Part shown: positions 1 to 11,726 of the stretch, piece after piece
How the letters are laid out: every line of letters begins with the position of its first letter
Position numbering within the stretch: the first letter of the stretch is position 1
Assembly: GCF_032854445.1 (NCBI RefSeq)
Contig: NC_088297.1
Coordinates: 4,277,991 to 4,341,990, forward strand
Origin: Liolophura sinensis
Taxonomy: Eukaryota > Mollusca > Polyplacophora > Chitonida > Chitonidae
DNA: 64,000 nucleotides
Direction of reading: 5' to 3'
Translations under genes and position numbers: made by a program
Notes under the pieces: model-generated
Told to the model about the DNA's origin: nothing
Databases searched by the model: none
What the model saw: only the letters and a program-made list of their open reading frames with translations

Positions 1-68
1 ATGGCCGCTGTCGTATAAGTGAAAATATTCTTGAATACGGCGTAAAACACCAATCAAATAATAAATGA
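1..68 (+). mobile_element. SINE family 1, 3' tail, cut by the window edge
   Basis: CGTATAAGTG, then TTCTTGAATACGGCGTAAAA and CACCAATCAAATAATAAAT: the conserved tail of the commonest SINE in this window. Confidence 0.85.
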
Positions 69-861
69 AGGAAGCAATAGCTGTATTCGAACCCACGACA
101 TCTGAAGTCAAAGTTCTAGTAGCCGTAGCCAGCCAGCGGCTTAACCGTCCTAGCCAGCGAGAACCATGAACTTTATGTTGTTTATAAGATTAATATTGCT
201 GTGTAATGAGCATTCTGCGTGTTATATGTGACAATAAATGTAACCCTTTATCAAGCTGACTGATTTGACGTTTAGATTGTACGAGCAAGCCATATGGACG
301 TACAGAGCTGATAATTTAAGTAAAGACGTACAGCATAGGGAGTAAGACCACAGCAACGACGACAGTGCGATAGCTGGCAAATGGTCCCACGTAACCGATG
401 AAATACGGCCTTTTGTCAGTTTTACCTTAGTCAGGGTTTTAAGACTTCCGTGTCTTTACGCTGTTTATCCGCCAGTGTGCACACAATCTAACCGACAAAG
501 ATGCTCATCTTAATAAATTATTTAACAGCTGCTAACTAACTAAGCCAAGCTACAGCTCGTTAAAAGACAGGTCCGCATGTAAACAATTCCTGCCAGAGAT
601 CTCGCAATATACAGGCAGCCCCACAAGGTTTGTCCTTCCTGTTCTCCAATCTTCGCTCATTGTCGGCATTGGTTCGTAGGTTCGTTCGTCCGTCCGTCCG
701 TCCGTCTGAACCTCAGTCTGGTCGCCTGTTGTCCTTCCTTTTAAGCACACAATCATTTAACCAACTGGTCTTATAGCCAACAAAATTCTTTCAGGTGTTC
801 AAGGTATTGGACATAATACAATAATCACTCATATGTATAAAAAGACGGCTTAGCCCACTGT
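69..861. other. No gene seen
   Basis: Unique-looking sequence with a short CGTC repeat at about 686-708. No exon-like frame. Confidence 0.6.
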
Positions 862-1042
862 CGTATTTATTTATTTAATTGGTATTTTACGCCAATAACT
901 TAAGAATACTTCACTTATACGACGACTGCCAGTATTATGGTGGAAGGAAACCTGAGTCCGGGGAAACCCAAGACTATCCGCAGGTTAATGGTAGGCCTTC
1001 CCACGTACGGTCGGAGAGGCGTCACATGTGAACAAGTTAGAC
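862..1042 (-). mobile_element. SINE family 1, diverged, tRNA head missing
   Basis: Begins TTTATTTATTTAATTGG, continues with CACTTATACGACG and CAGTATTATGGTGG, then CCGCAGGTTA and CCCACGTACGGTCGGAGAGG. Several changes relative to other copies suggest an old insertion. Confidence 0.8.
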
Positions 1043-1186
1043 AGTTACCTGCCAAAGGTTTGTGGTTTACCCATCATGCTTCCGGTTGCTCTAGCAGGGC
1101 CCATCCCATGGTGTCATTACAATTTCACCCTTCTTCCTAAATAACTCGGGCTGTATAATTTATTGTGTTTTCTTCATTTATTTTTT

Positions 1187-1456
1187 GGGCTCCGTGGCTC
1201 AGTTGGTTAGCGCCCTAGCGCGGCGCAATGACCCAGAAGTCTCTCACCAATGCAGTCGCTGTGAGTTCAAGTCCAACTCATACTGGCTTTCTCTCCGGCC
1301 GTACGTGGGAAGGTCTGCCGCCAACCTGCGGATGGTCGTGGGTTTCCCCCGGCCTCTGCCCGGTTTCCACCCACCATAATGCTGGTCGCCGTCGTATAAG
1401 TGAAATATTCTTGAGTACGGCGTAAAACACCAATCAAATAAATAAATAAATAAATC
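1187..1456 (+). mobile_element. SINE family 1, full length
   Basis: tRNA-like head with A box TGGCTCAGTTGG and B box GAGTTCAAGTCC, body CGGATGGTCGTGGGTTTCCC, tail GAGTACGGCGTAAAACACCA and AAATAAATAAA. It stands tail to tail with the next copy. Confidence 0.95.
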
Positions 1457-1458
1457 AT

Positions 1459-1694
1459 CTATTTATTTATTTGATTGGGGTTTTACGCCGTACTCAAGAA
1501 TATTTCACTTATACAACTGAGGCCAGCACTATGGCATTAAATCCACGACCATTCACAAGTTGCTGGAAGACCTCCTGACATACAGCCGGAGAGGAGGCCG
1601 GTGTGAGTTGAACTCACAGCGACTGCATTGGTGAGAGGCTCCTGGGTCATTGCGCCGCGCTGACGCGTTAAACACCTCGGCCACGCGGAGGCCC
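1459..1694 (-). mobile_element. SINE family 1, near full length, inverted partner
   Basis: Same family in opposite orientation; head ends GGCCACGCGGAGGCCCC. Together with the preceding copy it forms an inverted repeat with arms of over 200 bases and a loop of only a few bases. An internal deletion removed the GGGCAGAGCCCGG part. Confidence 0.93.
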
Positions 1695-2827
1695 CCTTTC
1701 TTCTTTTAGGCAGCTTATGTGACAGTTATATGTCAACCACCATAAGGATATCATATAAGCAAACTACACGTACACGCGAGTATCTAAAATTCAGCTCCCG
1801 TTTTAATGACAAACCGTGAACACTGACAGAACCTAACACGTTTCTCTATCCCGAAATGGGTTGCATATAAATACTTAACCAAGACTCGGCTCGTTTGTAC
1901 CTTGGTGGTGAAAATATAGAGTTGCACGGCTTGTATTACATATACACAAGTCCATTGTCATATCACGCGTGCACATTGTCACATGTACACTTTGTCACGT
2001 GTTCACATTATTACGCGCATAAGCATGCTGTTTTGGCAGCCATGTTGGTTAATTTCTCCACACAATTTTGTTCAAATAAGATTGCGGTAGATTTCGAATT
2101 CCTTGATGACAGCAAAGGCTACGTCAGTTTCAGCTTCTTGGGATAAACTATTTTTTTTTAACATTACACGGCCTGACCAATCAAACAAAGACTCATGCGA
2201 TTCAAATTTGCCTTGTGAAGCTTTGTTTTACACCAAGCCTGATCTCATGAAAGTTCACCCCGATTTGAAATTCTATGATTTGACCCAGTGAAAAAACCTC
2301 CAACAGCAGATACGAAGTGGTGTGTTGAAGCGTAAGCTTATCCATGAACGAAATTAAACTGGACAATGGAGCAAATCTTCCCGCCTTAAGGAAAGAAGCC
2401 CAACCTTTCTACCGCTACATCGTCCTTCCCTGTGACGCACCGCACGTTTGGTGCACGTGATGACCTAGTGAAGTCATTAACTTACAGGGGGAAGAAAGAA
2501 TGAAAATATCTTCATTTGTTATTTTACTAATTTTCAGACTTTTTTTTTTTTACTGAATTCATTCATTTCAAATCATGGTAAGTTGGTCTTTGTAAATCAT
2601 ATTGCTAATACGTGTCGTTAGTGACCTCACAGTGACCTTTCTCTACAGAGGCGATTTAATATCATGTTCACCTTTCCTTGGACACATTCTTGAGATGAGT
2701 AAACCTCACAAGAATATTATTCAGGCCTAAACCTAAATGTGTAGAAAGAGCTGTGTGGCGACCATAAATTAACACACACCTTGTGTGATATACAGTCTTA
2801 GTGGTCGTGCTTATATACATGCTTGAC
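1695..2827. other. No gene seen
   Basis: AT-rich sequence with repeated CACGTG/CACATTGTCACATG words around 1970-2020. No coding signal. Confidence 0.6.
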
Positions 2828-3004
2828 CGCTCCGGTGGCGGAATGCTTAGTACATCCGCCTCGAGTTCCGGACAACTGAGCGCAAACCGGGTCGGGTCAT
2901 GCCAAAGACTTGAAAGTGTCGCTAGGAGCTCAGTACTGAGTGTCAGTGTAACGTGACTTTTGTGGAGTGTCGTGTTTGATGTGGCATGATACTTCAGTTG
3001 CTTA
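2828..3004 (+). mobile_element. SINE family 3 fragment with tRNA-like head
   Basis: GGTGGCGGAATGCTTAGTAC and GCAAACCGGGTCGGGTCATG, then AGTACTGAGTGTCAGTG and GTGGCATGATACTTCAGTTG. Interrupted at its 3' side by a family 1 SINE. Confidence 0.7.
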
Positions 3005-3014
3005 CCAATCACGT

Positions 3015-3233
3015 TTGATTGGTGTTTTACGCTGTACTCAAGAATATTTCGGCCGGCATTATAGTGGGAGAAAACCGGGCAGAGCCCGGAGAAACCCACG
3101 ACCATCCGCAGGTTGTTGCCAGACCTTCCCACCTACGGCCGGAGAGGAAGCCAGCATGAGCTGGAATTGAACTCACAGCGACCGCATTGGTGAAAGGGTC
3201 ATTGCGCTGCGCTAGCTTAGCCACGGAGGCCCC
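3015..3233 (-). mobile_element. SINE family 1, near full length
   Basis: TTGGTGTTTTACGCTGTACTC tail region trimmed, CCATCCGCAGGTTGTTGCC body, CACAGCGACCGCATTGG and GCCACGGAGGCCCCC head. A short deletion removes the ACTTATACGACGG part. Confidence 0.9.
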
Positions 3234-4185
3234 CTGCAGGCATTTGGAAAGCATGTTTATATGTCGATATGGAAAATCACTGACCTTAATTGTATAATTA
3301 CTGACGTCATCACTGATTTTGTTTATGGTATGCGTATAATCAAAATAGGGTTTTAATATAGGGAAGATTGGTGGTCACGCAAAACAAACTCATAAACCTT
3401 ACGTGTTTTTCGGCGATACCTCAAGGACTCGGTAAATACACATCAATTAATAAACATGAAACGGCATGCCGCCGAGGACACAGGCTCGCCAGACTGGGTC
3501 GTTTGTCTTCGACACATGATTAGTTATTTTTCTGTTGTTTTTTTTTTATTGACAGCTTCTTTGAACGCCTGTTTAATAATTCTATCATATGTAAACAGTG
3601 AATCACCTCTCTGGGTCTTTTATCTTTTGCACATGCCTGCAAGTCCATAGTTCAAAAGACTTGTATTTTTTGTTGTGTATTTTTTGTCGATGACAGGAGA
3701 AACTAAACGCCGATTAGACTAAACAGACCGTGCGGAGGCGCTAACAGGAAGTGTTGTTGATCACGTGATAATGACGGGCTACATTAATCTTATAAATACA
3801 TACAAATAAATCCAAGAAACGGAAGAATACTGGGACAATGGTTGCTTAATACCTTCAAACAGACGTTATAGATTGTTGATATACTCCACATTTCTGCATA
3901 TTTTGCAGCTTGTTAAATATATCAGTATTTAGTGTACTTTGGATAAAGCTGCAAACTTTTTGCCCAGTGTTACTACTGGTACCCCTGGAGTAAAAATGGC
4001 GGTTAATTTTTTTTATATGTTGTAGAGAAAATTTTCAAGCTACATGCACGTGATTTTATGGCATGGTACCACGCAAAACTTTTGGGATATATATCTTTTA
4101 GATTGAAGTTGAAAAAAAAAACAAAACAAACTTACTGCTGATACATAAGTAGTAAGGGAAATTTATGCACTCATGTAACCTATAC

Positions 4186-4285
4186 AATGGCGGTCATGTT
4201 TATAGGTGGGAAAAAACTGGAATAAACCACTGATCTTTGACAAGTTACTGGCAAACATTTGTACGTGTGACATACAGATATGAAC
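4186..4285 (+). repeat. Dispersed repeat with ACGTGTGAC core (family 4)
   Basis: ATGGCGGTCATGTTTATAGG, then AAACCACTGATCTTTGACAA and GTACGTGTGACATACAGATA. Related copies occur at about 10400, 34510, 48690 and 60010. Origin unknown; no tRNA-like head seen here. Confidence 0.7.
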
Positions 4286-4598
4286 ACCGAATTGTTGGAA
4301 GATAACGAGATACATTTTCCGGCGCTATGGCGACTCTGGCCTATGCTGAAATGACTATTGTTCTCTGACTATTGAGTAACGCGTTACCGGGTTGCCCACA
4401 AAACGCCATCTGACAGGTAGAAATCGACAACAGACATGCCCGAATTACTGTCGGCGGCAACGATTCCCCTTTGCATCTTCTTCAATGATCGTTGGGCTGG
4501 CCACACAAGAGTGTCATCGACTGCTTGCTAATTGTCACCAAGGCCTCACAGACAGTGAGAGCGGGGGAATCCACAAATTCCCTGTCTAAGGCCGGGGC

Positions 4599-4602
<4 letters not shown>

Positions 4603-4671
<69 letters not shown>
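4603..4671. repeat. TA dinucleotide repeat
   Basis: About 70 bases of TA with one phase break. Confidence 0.98.
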
Positions 4672-4675
<4 letters not shown>

Positions 4676-6059
4676 AAAAAGACATTTTGGAACGTTTGAT
4701 CTTATCAGTGAGACATAAATATCGCCTTACATGGTATACTATCAACAATAATGACGTACAAACCTTGGCGACCCGTGGATTCGAACTCATACCCAAGGTG
4801 TGACGGAAAATTCCCACTGAACAAATCGCACCATTCTAAGCCTGTGTTATAGTACGTGTATAGATAAGGCACTAAGCCGTGTTTTGTAAACCACTTCAGT
4901 TGTGCTTACAAGGATTGGTTTACATGCAAGAAATCAATGCTTTTATCAACCAGAAAGCCAAATGAAATCGGATTTGGAAATCGACTATAAAATCAGATTA
5001 GTCCTGAGTCTTCCAAGTAGGAAGTGGCTAAGATCGTCATGGATCCAACGGTCTAGTGGTTTTGTATAAACCCGATGTCAAACCATGTGCAAATAGCTCG
5101 CCAGGATTGTCTAGGGCACAAAGTACCATTGCAACGGGTCAAAAGAGTTTATTGACAGTTGACAGCCAAATGGACTGGTCCGACAAAAGACGGCTTTACA
5201 CGAGGATGGACAGACATGAGGCGTTTGTGTAGCCGAACAGCTGATTGTCCTGGAAAGCAGCCTGCCATCACGGCACCGTGCCAATTATTTGGCACCGATG
5301 CCTAGTCAGTGGAAGCCGTGTTTGTCACAGGTGGTCGCTTAATAATCCATTGGACGTCATCGTTTGCTGTCTGAAAATCGCACCACTCATACAACCGGAG
5401 ATGTTCAGGCTTAAGACATGCATATAGCACGTGATCTTAAGGCATAAACCACGTAAGGAATTAATAAGCTAACGGAAAGCCCCCCCCCCCCCCAACCGCC
5501 TCCACCCCCAAACCTCTCCAAGCCCCGCGCGTCCGTCCGCACAAGACTATGCCCTTAATGAGCCGTTATTAAGTACCATATACTTCTATATTTAAGACGT
5601 TTAAGAACCGGAAAGTCAACAGTTCAAATCCGATAGCTGCCATTTTTTTCTTGGTCGTTGTAGCGTTATAATTATGTGTAATTCAGCCACTAAAATAACG
5701 TTACAGTTAGATAGCGTTAACACTTGCCAAATTAAATGTCTCGCGTGGAACAGTTCACCAGTTGGTCGTCAAAGGTCAGTGGTTTAATCCAGGCACCCCA
5801 GTTTCCGTAAAACCATCGCATAAATTAAACATTCTTTGCTAAGGCATAAAAACAACAATCCAATAAAGCCAAAAAAAGCACCATATTTCAGAAAACAATT
5901 AAAGAGGAAACGGATACTAGTATAAATCTGTGTCATTGTTTTTTTGTATTTTACAGATAAGCAAATAACATAAACTAAAACAGATAAATTCTGTATCACA
6001 GACTGTGCATATACAACCAAATTCGTGGAATTGTCATACAGAAAACTCCACAGTTCCAC
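4672..6059. other. No gene seen
   Basis: One tRNA-like B box in reverse near 4766-4786 (GTGGATTCGAACTC), probably SINE debris, and a short C run near 5480. Nothing coding. Confidence 0.6.
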
Positions 6060-6530
6060 AGACCACAGTTCCGTTCCTCACCGTGACGAAAAGCTATCAA
6101 CATTCGTCTGTCATAATATAGCATCTGTTTAATTACATTAAAACCACACCTCAGTTTTCTGTCATAAGGCAATGAACAGCGGATTCAGTTTTTCTGTAAT
6201 GTTGCTGTACAGTAACACCAGCTCACAGTTCACTTCCATCAAACTATACCAGTCACATGATACAACTTACATCACAAACTTTAATGTTGCTATCACAGCA
6301 ATGAACACACGTCTTCCTCATCATAGACTATGTTGCTATGCAGTAACACAAACCCAAAGGTTCACTTCTATCACAGACTAAAATATCTGTTGTCATCACA
6401 GTAAAGAACAGGACACACGTCTCACTTATTGTAGACTATGATCTTTCCATACAGTAAAACGAGCCCACAGTTCACCTCCATCACAGACTATAATGTTGTC
6501 ATCACAGTAAAACACAGATTACACAGCTTT
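6060..6530. repeat. Degenerate tandem repeat with ATCACAGACTATAATGTTG motif
   Basis: Several diverged units built from CCACAGTTCACTTCCATCA, TCACAGACTATAATG, CATCACAGTAAA and ACACACGTCT. Unit length roughly 110-150 bases. Not coding. Confidence 0.6.
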
Positions 6531-6589
6531 CCAATTGCAGACCCCTTTATACGGTGTCACATAGCAACATACCAAAGACTTTAGTGCTT

Positions 6590-6838
6590 GCTGCTGCCAC
6601 GCCTGGCGCCCAGCACTGAGAGGTTAGAGTAAGGAAACGTGACTGGTCCGCTCGGTATCAGTGTAATGTGACTAGATGAGGTGCCATGTCTGGTGTCTTC
6701 GGCATGATGCTTCAATGGCAGCAGCACTTTGTAGGCATATTCTCGTTGTCACAAGAAGACACGGTATATCTATACACATCTAATGGCTCCTCGTCGTCAT
6801 ATGATTAAAAAATGGTCACGTGACACGCTACCCCCCCC
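6590..6838 (+). mobile_element. SINE family 3, 5' truncated
   Basis: CAGCACTGAGAGGTTAGAGT, TCAGTGTAATGTGACTAG, GTCTGGTGTCTTCGGCATGA and AATGGCTCCTCGTCGTCATA. The tail runs into C-rich and CATC-rich low complexity. Confidence 0.85.
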
Positions 6839-6868
6839 CCACCCCCCCAAGCATCCATCCATCTGTAT

Positions 6869-6915
6869 GGATGTACATACATACATCCATCCATCCATCC
6901 ATACATACATACATG
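6869..6915. repeat. CATC/CATA tetranucleotide repeat
   Basis: Blocks of CATC and CATA, likely grown from the tail of the SINE family 3 copy to its left, as at 30002-30150. Confidence 0.85.
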
Positions 6916-7595
6916 CAATCCAGTCTCATTTATTCTCGTGTATACCTGAACAGGATCCACTTGCCGAATTTCAAAAAAACAAGTGAGCTTTTCACGGATA
7001 GGGTTACGCATGAGCGAAATGCTTAGAACTGACCAATGCAATGCATGCAAAGATACAGAAGTTTGTTTACAGCCGTGCAATCCCAGAATTCCATGCGTGG
7101 GTTTATCTGCAAAAGGGTCTGTTAAACCATAGAGGTATACATGGATGGTTACACTTCATGGTGAGATAATTTTCAACCATATACGCAAATAAATACTGAA
7201 TGCAAGCAAGTGTCATCAAAAGTATTTTTCAGTTTCGCATGAAAAAAGACTAGTTCAGAACATGTGATAAAACCTAGTATGTTTGACTCTGTTATACGGA
7301 CATCGTCTATTTTGGATGGGAGTTACAACAGTCTTTCTATTCACAAATTAATTCTGTTATAGTTTGGTCAAACGTTTTGAGAAAAGCACTTCACCTACAA
7401 TATGTTATTCGACCAGGTCCTAAGGTCTACATAGGACTAAGGTCAATATGTCACGCTGTTAACTGCTTAAGTGTGAATCACCGCTCATTAAAGATTCTGG
7501 CCAAATCCCAAAACACAGGGTGAAAGAATCTAGACACAACCTCCAAAGCACATCGTGAATCACGGACGACGTTCACGAACCACGCATGCACTGTC

Positions 7596-7795
7596 NNNNN
7601 NNNNNNNNNNNNNNNNNNNNNNNNNNNNNNNNNNNNNNNNNNNNNNNNNNNNNNNNNNNNNNNNNNNNNNNNNNNNNNNNNNNNNNNNNNNNNNNNNNNN
7701 NNNNNNNNNNNNNNNNNNNNNNNNNNNNNNNNNNNNNNNNNNNNNNNNNNNNNNNNNNNNNNNNNNNNNNNNNNNNNNNNNNNNNNNNNNNNNNN
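7596..7795. other. Assembly gap (200 N)
   Basis: Exactly 200 unknown bases, a length usually used as a placeholder, so the true distance is not known. Reading frames that cross it are meaningless. Confidence 0.99.
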
Positions 7796-8022
7796 CATCA
7801 CCACCTGTCTCCTTGTGTCCTCTCGCCCAGAATTTCGAACTTTCGTCATTAAAACTCATACCTGTCCAAAGCTTAGACAATTTCCATCATTTTGATACCA
7901 AGCATGCACCTGTACACCAAAAACGGCAGGCTGGCAGTAAAAAAACACTTTACACCCTAAAAAGCACAGAATTACATTCGTCCCTCCCGAAAAAAGGAAG
8001 TTGTAATGGGGGTGTATGTCCT

Positions 8023-8112
8023 TCTGACTCTCTAGCCAGTCACATTATACTGACACCGGGCCAACCATTCCTGTTTCACTTAGTACCTCTCAGTACTAAG
8101 TGGTAGCAAAAA
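8023..8112 (-). mobile_element. SINE family 3 fragment
   Basis: GCCAGTCACATTATACTGAC, then ACCGGGCCAACCATTCCTGT and ACCTCTCAGTACTAAG: the 5' body of family 3 in reverse. Confidence 0.75.
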
Positions 8113-8644
8113 ATACCAGGTAGCAAAGGTAGCAAAAAATACCATCTTTAGAGTCTTTGGTATGATCTTACAGGCTGGAAATTCCCTTAGGTTCTGGCAA
8201 TGTGACGAGTTTTAAAGTTTGAAGGGATTGAACTTATGTCGTCAACTGGAGAGTGTAGTCGTCAAATCCGACATTTGTATAGCGGTCGTGATCCGGATAA
8301 TAAATCAGTATTCGAAGAGGTCAGTAAAATCTTGTAGGTATCAAAGTTGCGAAATCTAAGTTACACTTCAAACCCGAACTCCTATATATCCCATATATGT
8401 GTAACAGATAACAAGAACAAATGTGCAAAAGCTGCAACATCTCGCTGAATATTGATGTCGTCTTGCACCCAGACCCCATGTTATGTGAATAACACCTGTT
8501 AACAGATAGGATGTAAAACTTCGACCGACCAACCCACTGGCATAGAAAGCAGTGTCAATCATAAGCATTCACGCCAATACAATGACTGGGGCATTAATGT
8601 TTATGAATTAATGAATGTTTGAGGATTAACATTGTGCTTATCAA

Positions 8645-8862
8645 TTTTTCAGTCATATGACGTCGATGAGCCATTGTGTGTGTACATATACCGTGTCTTC
8701 TTGTGGCAGGGTGAGTCCTTGTTTCCAAAGGGTTGCCACCAGTGAAGTATCATGCCGAAGACACCAGACAAGACACCCACCCAGTCACATTATACTGACA
8801 CTGGGCCGACCAGTCATGTTTCCTTGCTCTAACCTTACAGTGCTAAGCACCTTTGGTATGAT
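8645..8862 (-). mobile_element. SINE family 3, partial
   Basis: TTTTTCAGTCATATGACG tail, GTGTACATATACCGTGTCTT, CATGCCGAAGACACCAGAC, CAGTCACATTATACTGACAC and a CTAACCTTACAGTGCTAAGC head side. Confidence 0.85.
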
Positions 8863-8987
8863 CCCACCCATGTTTATTCCCGGGTCTCCCGACTTCGTTA
8901 TGTTTATTCAGTTGATTGTAGTATTGTATTACTGCATAAACCAGGAAACTAGGCATCTCCAAGACCTGGTCCCTTTACATTGTTTTG

Positions 8988-9252
8988 ATTTTTTTTTTTT
9001 TGATTGGTGTTTTACGCCGTACTCAAAAATATTTCACTTATACGACGGCGGCCAGCATTATGGTGGGTGGAAACCGGGCAGAGCCCGGAGGAAACCCACG
9101 ACCATCCGCAGGTTGCTGTCAGACCTTCTCACGTACGGCCGGAGAGGAAGCCAGCATGAGCTGGACTTGAACTCACAGCGACCGCATTGGTGAGAGACTC
9201 CTGGGTCATTACGCTGCGCTAGCGTTTTTAACCGACTGAGCCACGGAGGCTC
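8988..9252 (-). mobile_element. SINE family 1, full length
   Basis: TTGGTGTTTTACGCCGTACT tail, CCATCCGCAGGTTGCTGTC body, TTGAACTCACAGCGACCGCA (B box side) and GACTGAGCCACGGAGGCT (A box side). Confidence 0.94.
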
Positions 9253-9570
9253 CGTAATTGTTTTGATGTTATTGTATAATAAATGTGCTGACAACACAGC
9301 GCGTTGTGTATTTCTAGACCAGCTACGTCCGCTAATTTGCAAGTAAAATCCATGTTTATTTTTTTTACCTAATTCTGCTTTAACCATGGTGCTTGGAGGC
9401 GTGTGCTTTGCTACTATCTGTGCAATTACACGAACAGTTATAATAAAACCCTGACTGACGTAAATTGACAAGAGACCGTATTTCACCGACCGTTTACCAG
9501 CCATCGCACTGCCATCGCTATGTGCTGTACGTCTTTTATAGTATTGTGTAAATAAACTATTGCAGTACTA

Positions 9571-9592
9571 AATTATTATTATTATTATTATT
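9571..9592. repeat. ATT trinucleotide repeat
   Basis: About seven ATT units just before a SINE head. Confidence 0.95.
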
Positions 9593-9613
9593 GTAGCCTA
9601 TTGTCTGTCAAAA

Positions 9614-9880
9614 GGGGCCTCCGTGGCTCAGTTCGTCAACGCGCTAGCGCAGCGTAATGACCCAGGAGGCCCTCATCAGTGCAATCACTGTGAGTTCAAG
9701 TCCAACTCATACTGGCTTCCTGTCCGGCCATACGTGGAAAGGTCTGCCTGCAAGCTGCGAATGGTCGTTGGTTTCCTCCGAGCTGCGCCTGGTTTCCTCC
9801 CACCATAATGCTGGCCGCCGTCGTATAAGTGAAATATTCTTGAGAACGGCATAAAACACCAATCAAATAAATGAATAAAT
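9614..9880 (+). mobile_element. SINE family 1, full length
   Basis: GGGGCCTCCGTGGCTCAGTT head, GAGTTCAAGTCC B box, CATACGTGGAAAGGTCTGCC, tail GAGAACGGCATAAAACACCA. Confidence 0.94.
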
Positions 9881-10399
9881 ATATCTACCACAAGAACTGA
9901 TTACTCGACGCGGTTCAGCCGGAAATGTTACCATAATTGAGGCGTTAACAGTATCAAGGGATAAGGTATTAAAGGGAGATAACTCATGTTTACTTCGACT
10001 GGCAAAAGGGTGCTGGATTAATTATGTCCCGTCGACACCGCTAGTGATACATTTAAGAATGCAATTGACGGCATCGAGATCAGGTGCTGAACAAGCGATA
10101 CACATTCCGCTAAATCTGTCGTTTTTTTTTTACTTACACTGCAACTGTTGTGTGTTTACTGAATGTGAAATTGAAATATTTTCATGCATTAAGGTTTTTT
10201 TTATTCATGATCATCTGGAGACCTGGAATAACTGTTAAAAATTCGTTTGTATTAAAGTTTGATTTGTTAATGTGCATGAGTTTGCAAATATATACCAATT
10301 ACAAATAAGCTTTGCACCAAGTTGATTTATTTATTCTTTCTGTTTGACAATTTTTTAACGCTATACTCTCTAATTTTGCACTTACACGATTGCGGACAG
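9881..10399. other. No gene seen
   Basis: AT-rich single-copy-looking sequence between a SINE and a family 4 repeat. Confidence 0.55.
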
Positions 10400-10490
10400 T
10401 TTTATTATCTGACGAAACTATAGTGCGGTAAACCAGCTACTTTTGTCGAGTTACTGGCGGACTTTACCACGTGTGAGGTACACGTGCGCA
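10400..10490 (+). repeat. Dispersed repeat family 4
   Basis: GTAAACCAGCTACTTTTGTC, GAGTTACTGGCGGACTTTAC and CACGTGTGAGGTACACGTGC. Diverged copy. Confidence 0.6.
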
Positions 10491-10688
10491 CCGTACTGAC
10501 AGAGGGAAGTGGTCCTCAAGCAACTCTGCGCACGAGCGTCGTCAACAGATTATTGTCATCCAAGCCCCAGAAACTGCGACAGCGCGGCAATCTGCTGTCT
10601 AAGACAGTTGCGAACTAGCTCCTCGAGTGTCCTAGCGATTAAATAAATGGCAAGCACCTTAACGCTGTACACCACGGTCCGATTATGT

Positions 10689-10829
10689 GGAACCCCGATA
10701 AGGCCATCATCGCACCATCGCTTAGTGCCATCGTGATATCGCTTAGTGCCATCGTGCCATCGCTTCGCATCATCGTGCAATCGCTTCAACCATAGTGCGA
10801 TGGTACGATGGTGGCCTTATCCGGCTTCC
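10689..10829. repeat. Inverted repeat with 33-bp arms around a CATCGCTTAGTGC repeat
   Basis: Arms 10689-10721 and 10797-10829 pair with four mismatches. The loop contains tandem GCTTAGTGCCATCGTG copies that themselves resemble the arms. It could form a hairpin in DNA or RNA. No known element was recognised. Confidence 0.8.
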
Positions 10830-11273
10830 TAAGCCCGTTATCAGCCGTAATGAATAAACCACCTGTAATATAACAAAAGTCCCTGAGTCCCCCAATAATA
10901 TATATGCGTTCTATTATAGAATGCAACATAACACAGAGCATTTTGAAAAACGCAACACGCTTGCCTTTATTTCAGGTACAAAATTATGAAAATGCAAACT
11001 GTACATAAAACGTATACATGTATGCACTTCCGGAATCCTCTTTATTTCTCAGTTTTAACAGTTGGAGAGCTTTTGTTAAAACTCTGCCTTGCACATACGC
11101 GCGAACATCATTTTTGGGGTGTAAGTCTCGCTCAGCCTTAGCATAGGTCCAAAGGAATAAGTCCAAAACACAGTTTCCCAAAATGTTTATTTTCCACAAG
11201 AGGCAAATTATCACCTGTTTTCGCCTTTCATAAGAGTGATATTATAGTATTCTAATACTTATGATCAAAAGTT

Positions 11274-11373
11274 CATTACCTAGAAGTATGCAACTTCCGT
11301 AGAGCTAGTCTCCATGGCACTTTACACTTTCCTTCCATCCTAATATATTATGTGACATACATGCACAATCATG

Positions 11374-11431
<58 letters not shown>

Positions 11432-11433
11432 CC

Positions 11434-11479
<46 letters not shown>

Positions 11480-11483
11480 CTCG

Positions 11484-11532
<49 letters not shown>

Positions 11533-11668
11533 AATCTCCCATGATTCAGTTAACAATTTCTACCCAAGAGGTTGGCATATTTCTCCACGGGTGGCGTTAC
11601 AGATGACGTAACATGTGTACTGTGTCATGGAGACTAGCTATAGGGAAGTTGCATACTTCTAGGTAATG
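11274..11668. repeat. 47-bp inverted repeat flanking a CT-rich loop
   Basis: Arms 11274-11320 and 11622-11668 match with about three mismatches: ACCTAGAAGTATGCAACTTC and CTAGTCTCCATG blocks. Between them are about 150 bases of CT repeat and unique sequence. It may be a small foldback or MITE-like element whose centre expanded. Confidence 0.85.
11379..11529. repeat. CT dinucleotide repeat
   Basis: About 150 bases of CT with CCTCTC and CGCTC interruptions. Confidence 0.97.
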
Positions 11669-11726
11669 GACTTCTGATATTATACATAACAAATATATAT
11701 AAAAGATATCTATATGTATATAAACA

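Noticed and set aside
7478-8106. Open frames across the N run
   Set aside because: They exist only because unknown bases do not encode stops.
9614-9720. tRNA genes suggested by A and B boxes
   Set aside because: All such boxes sit at the heads of SINEs; the cloverleaf is not intact and the body and tail of the SINE follow.
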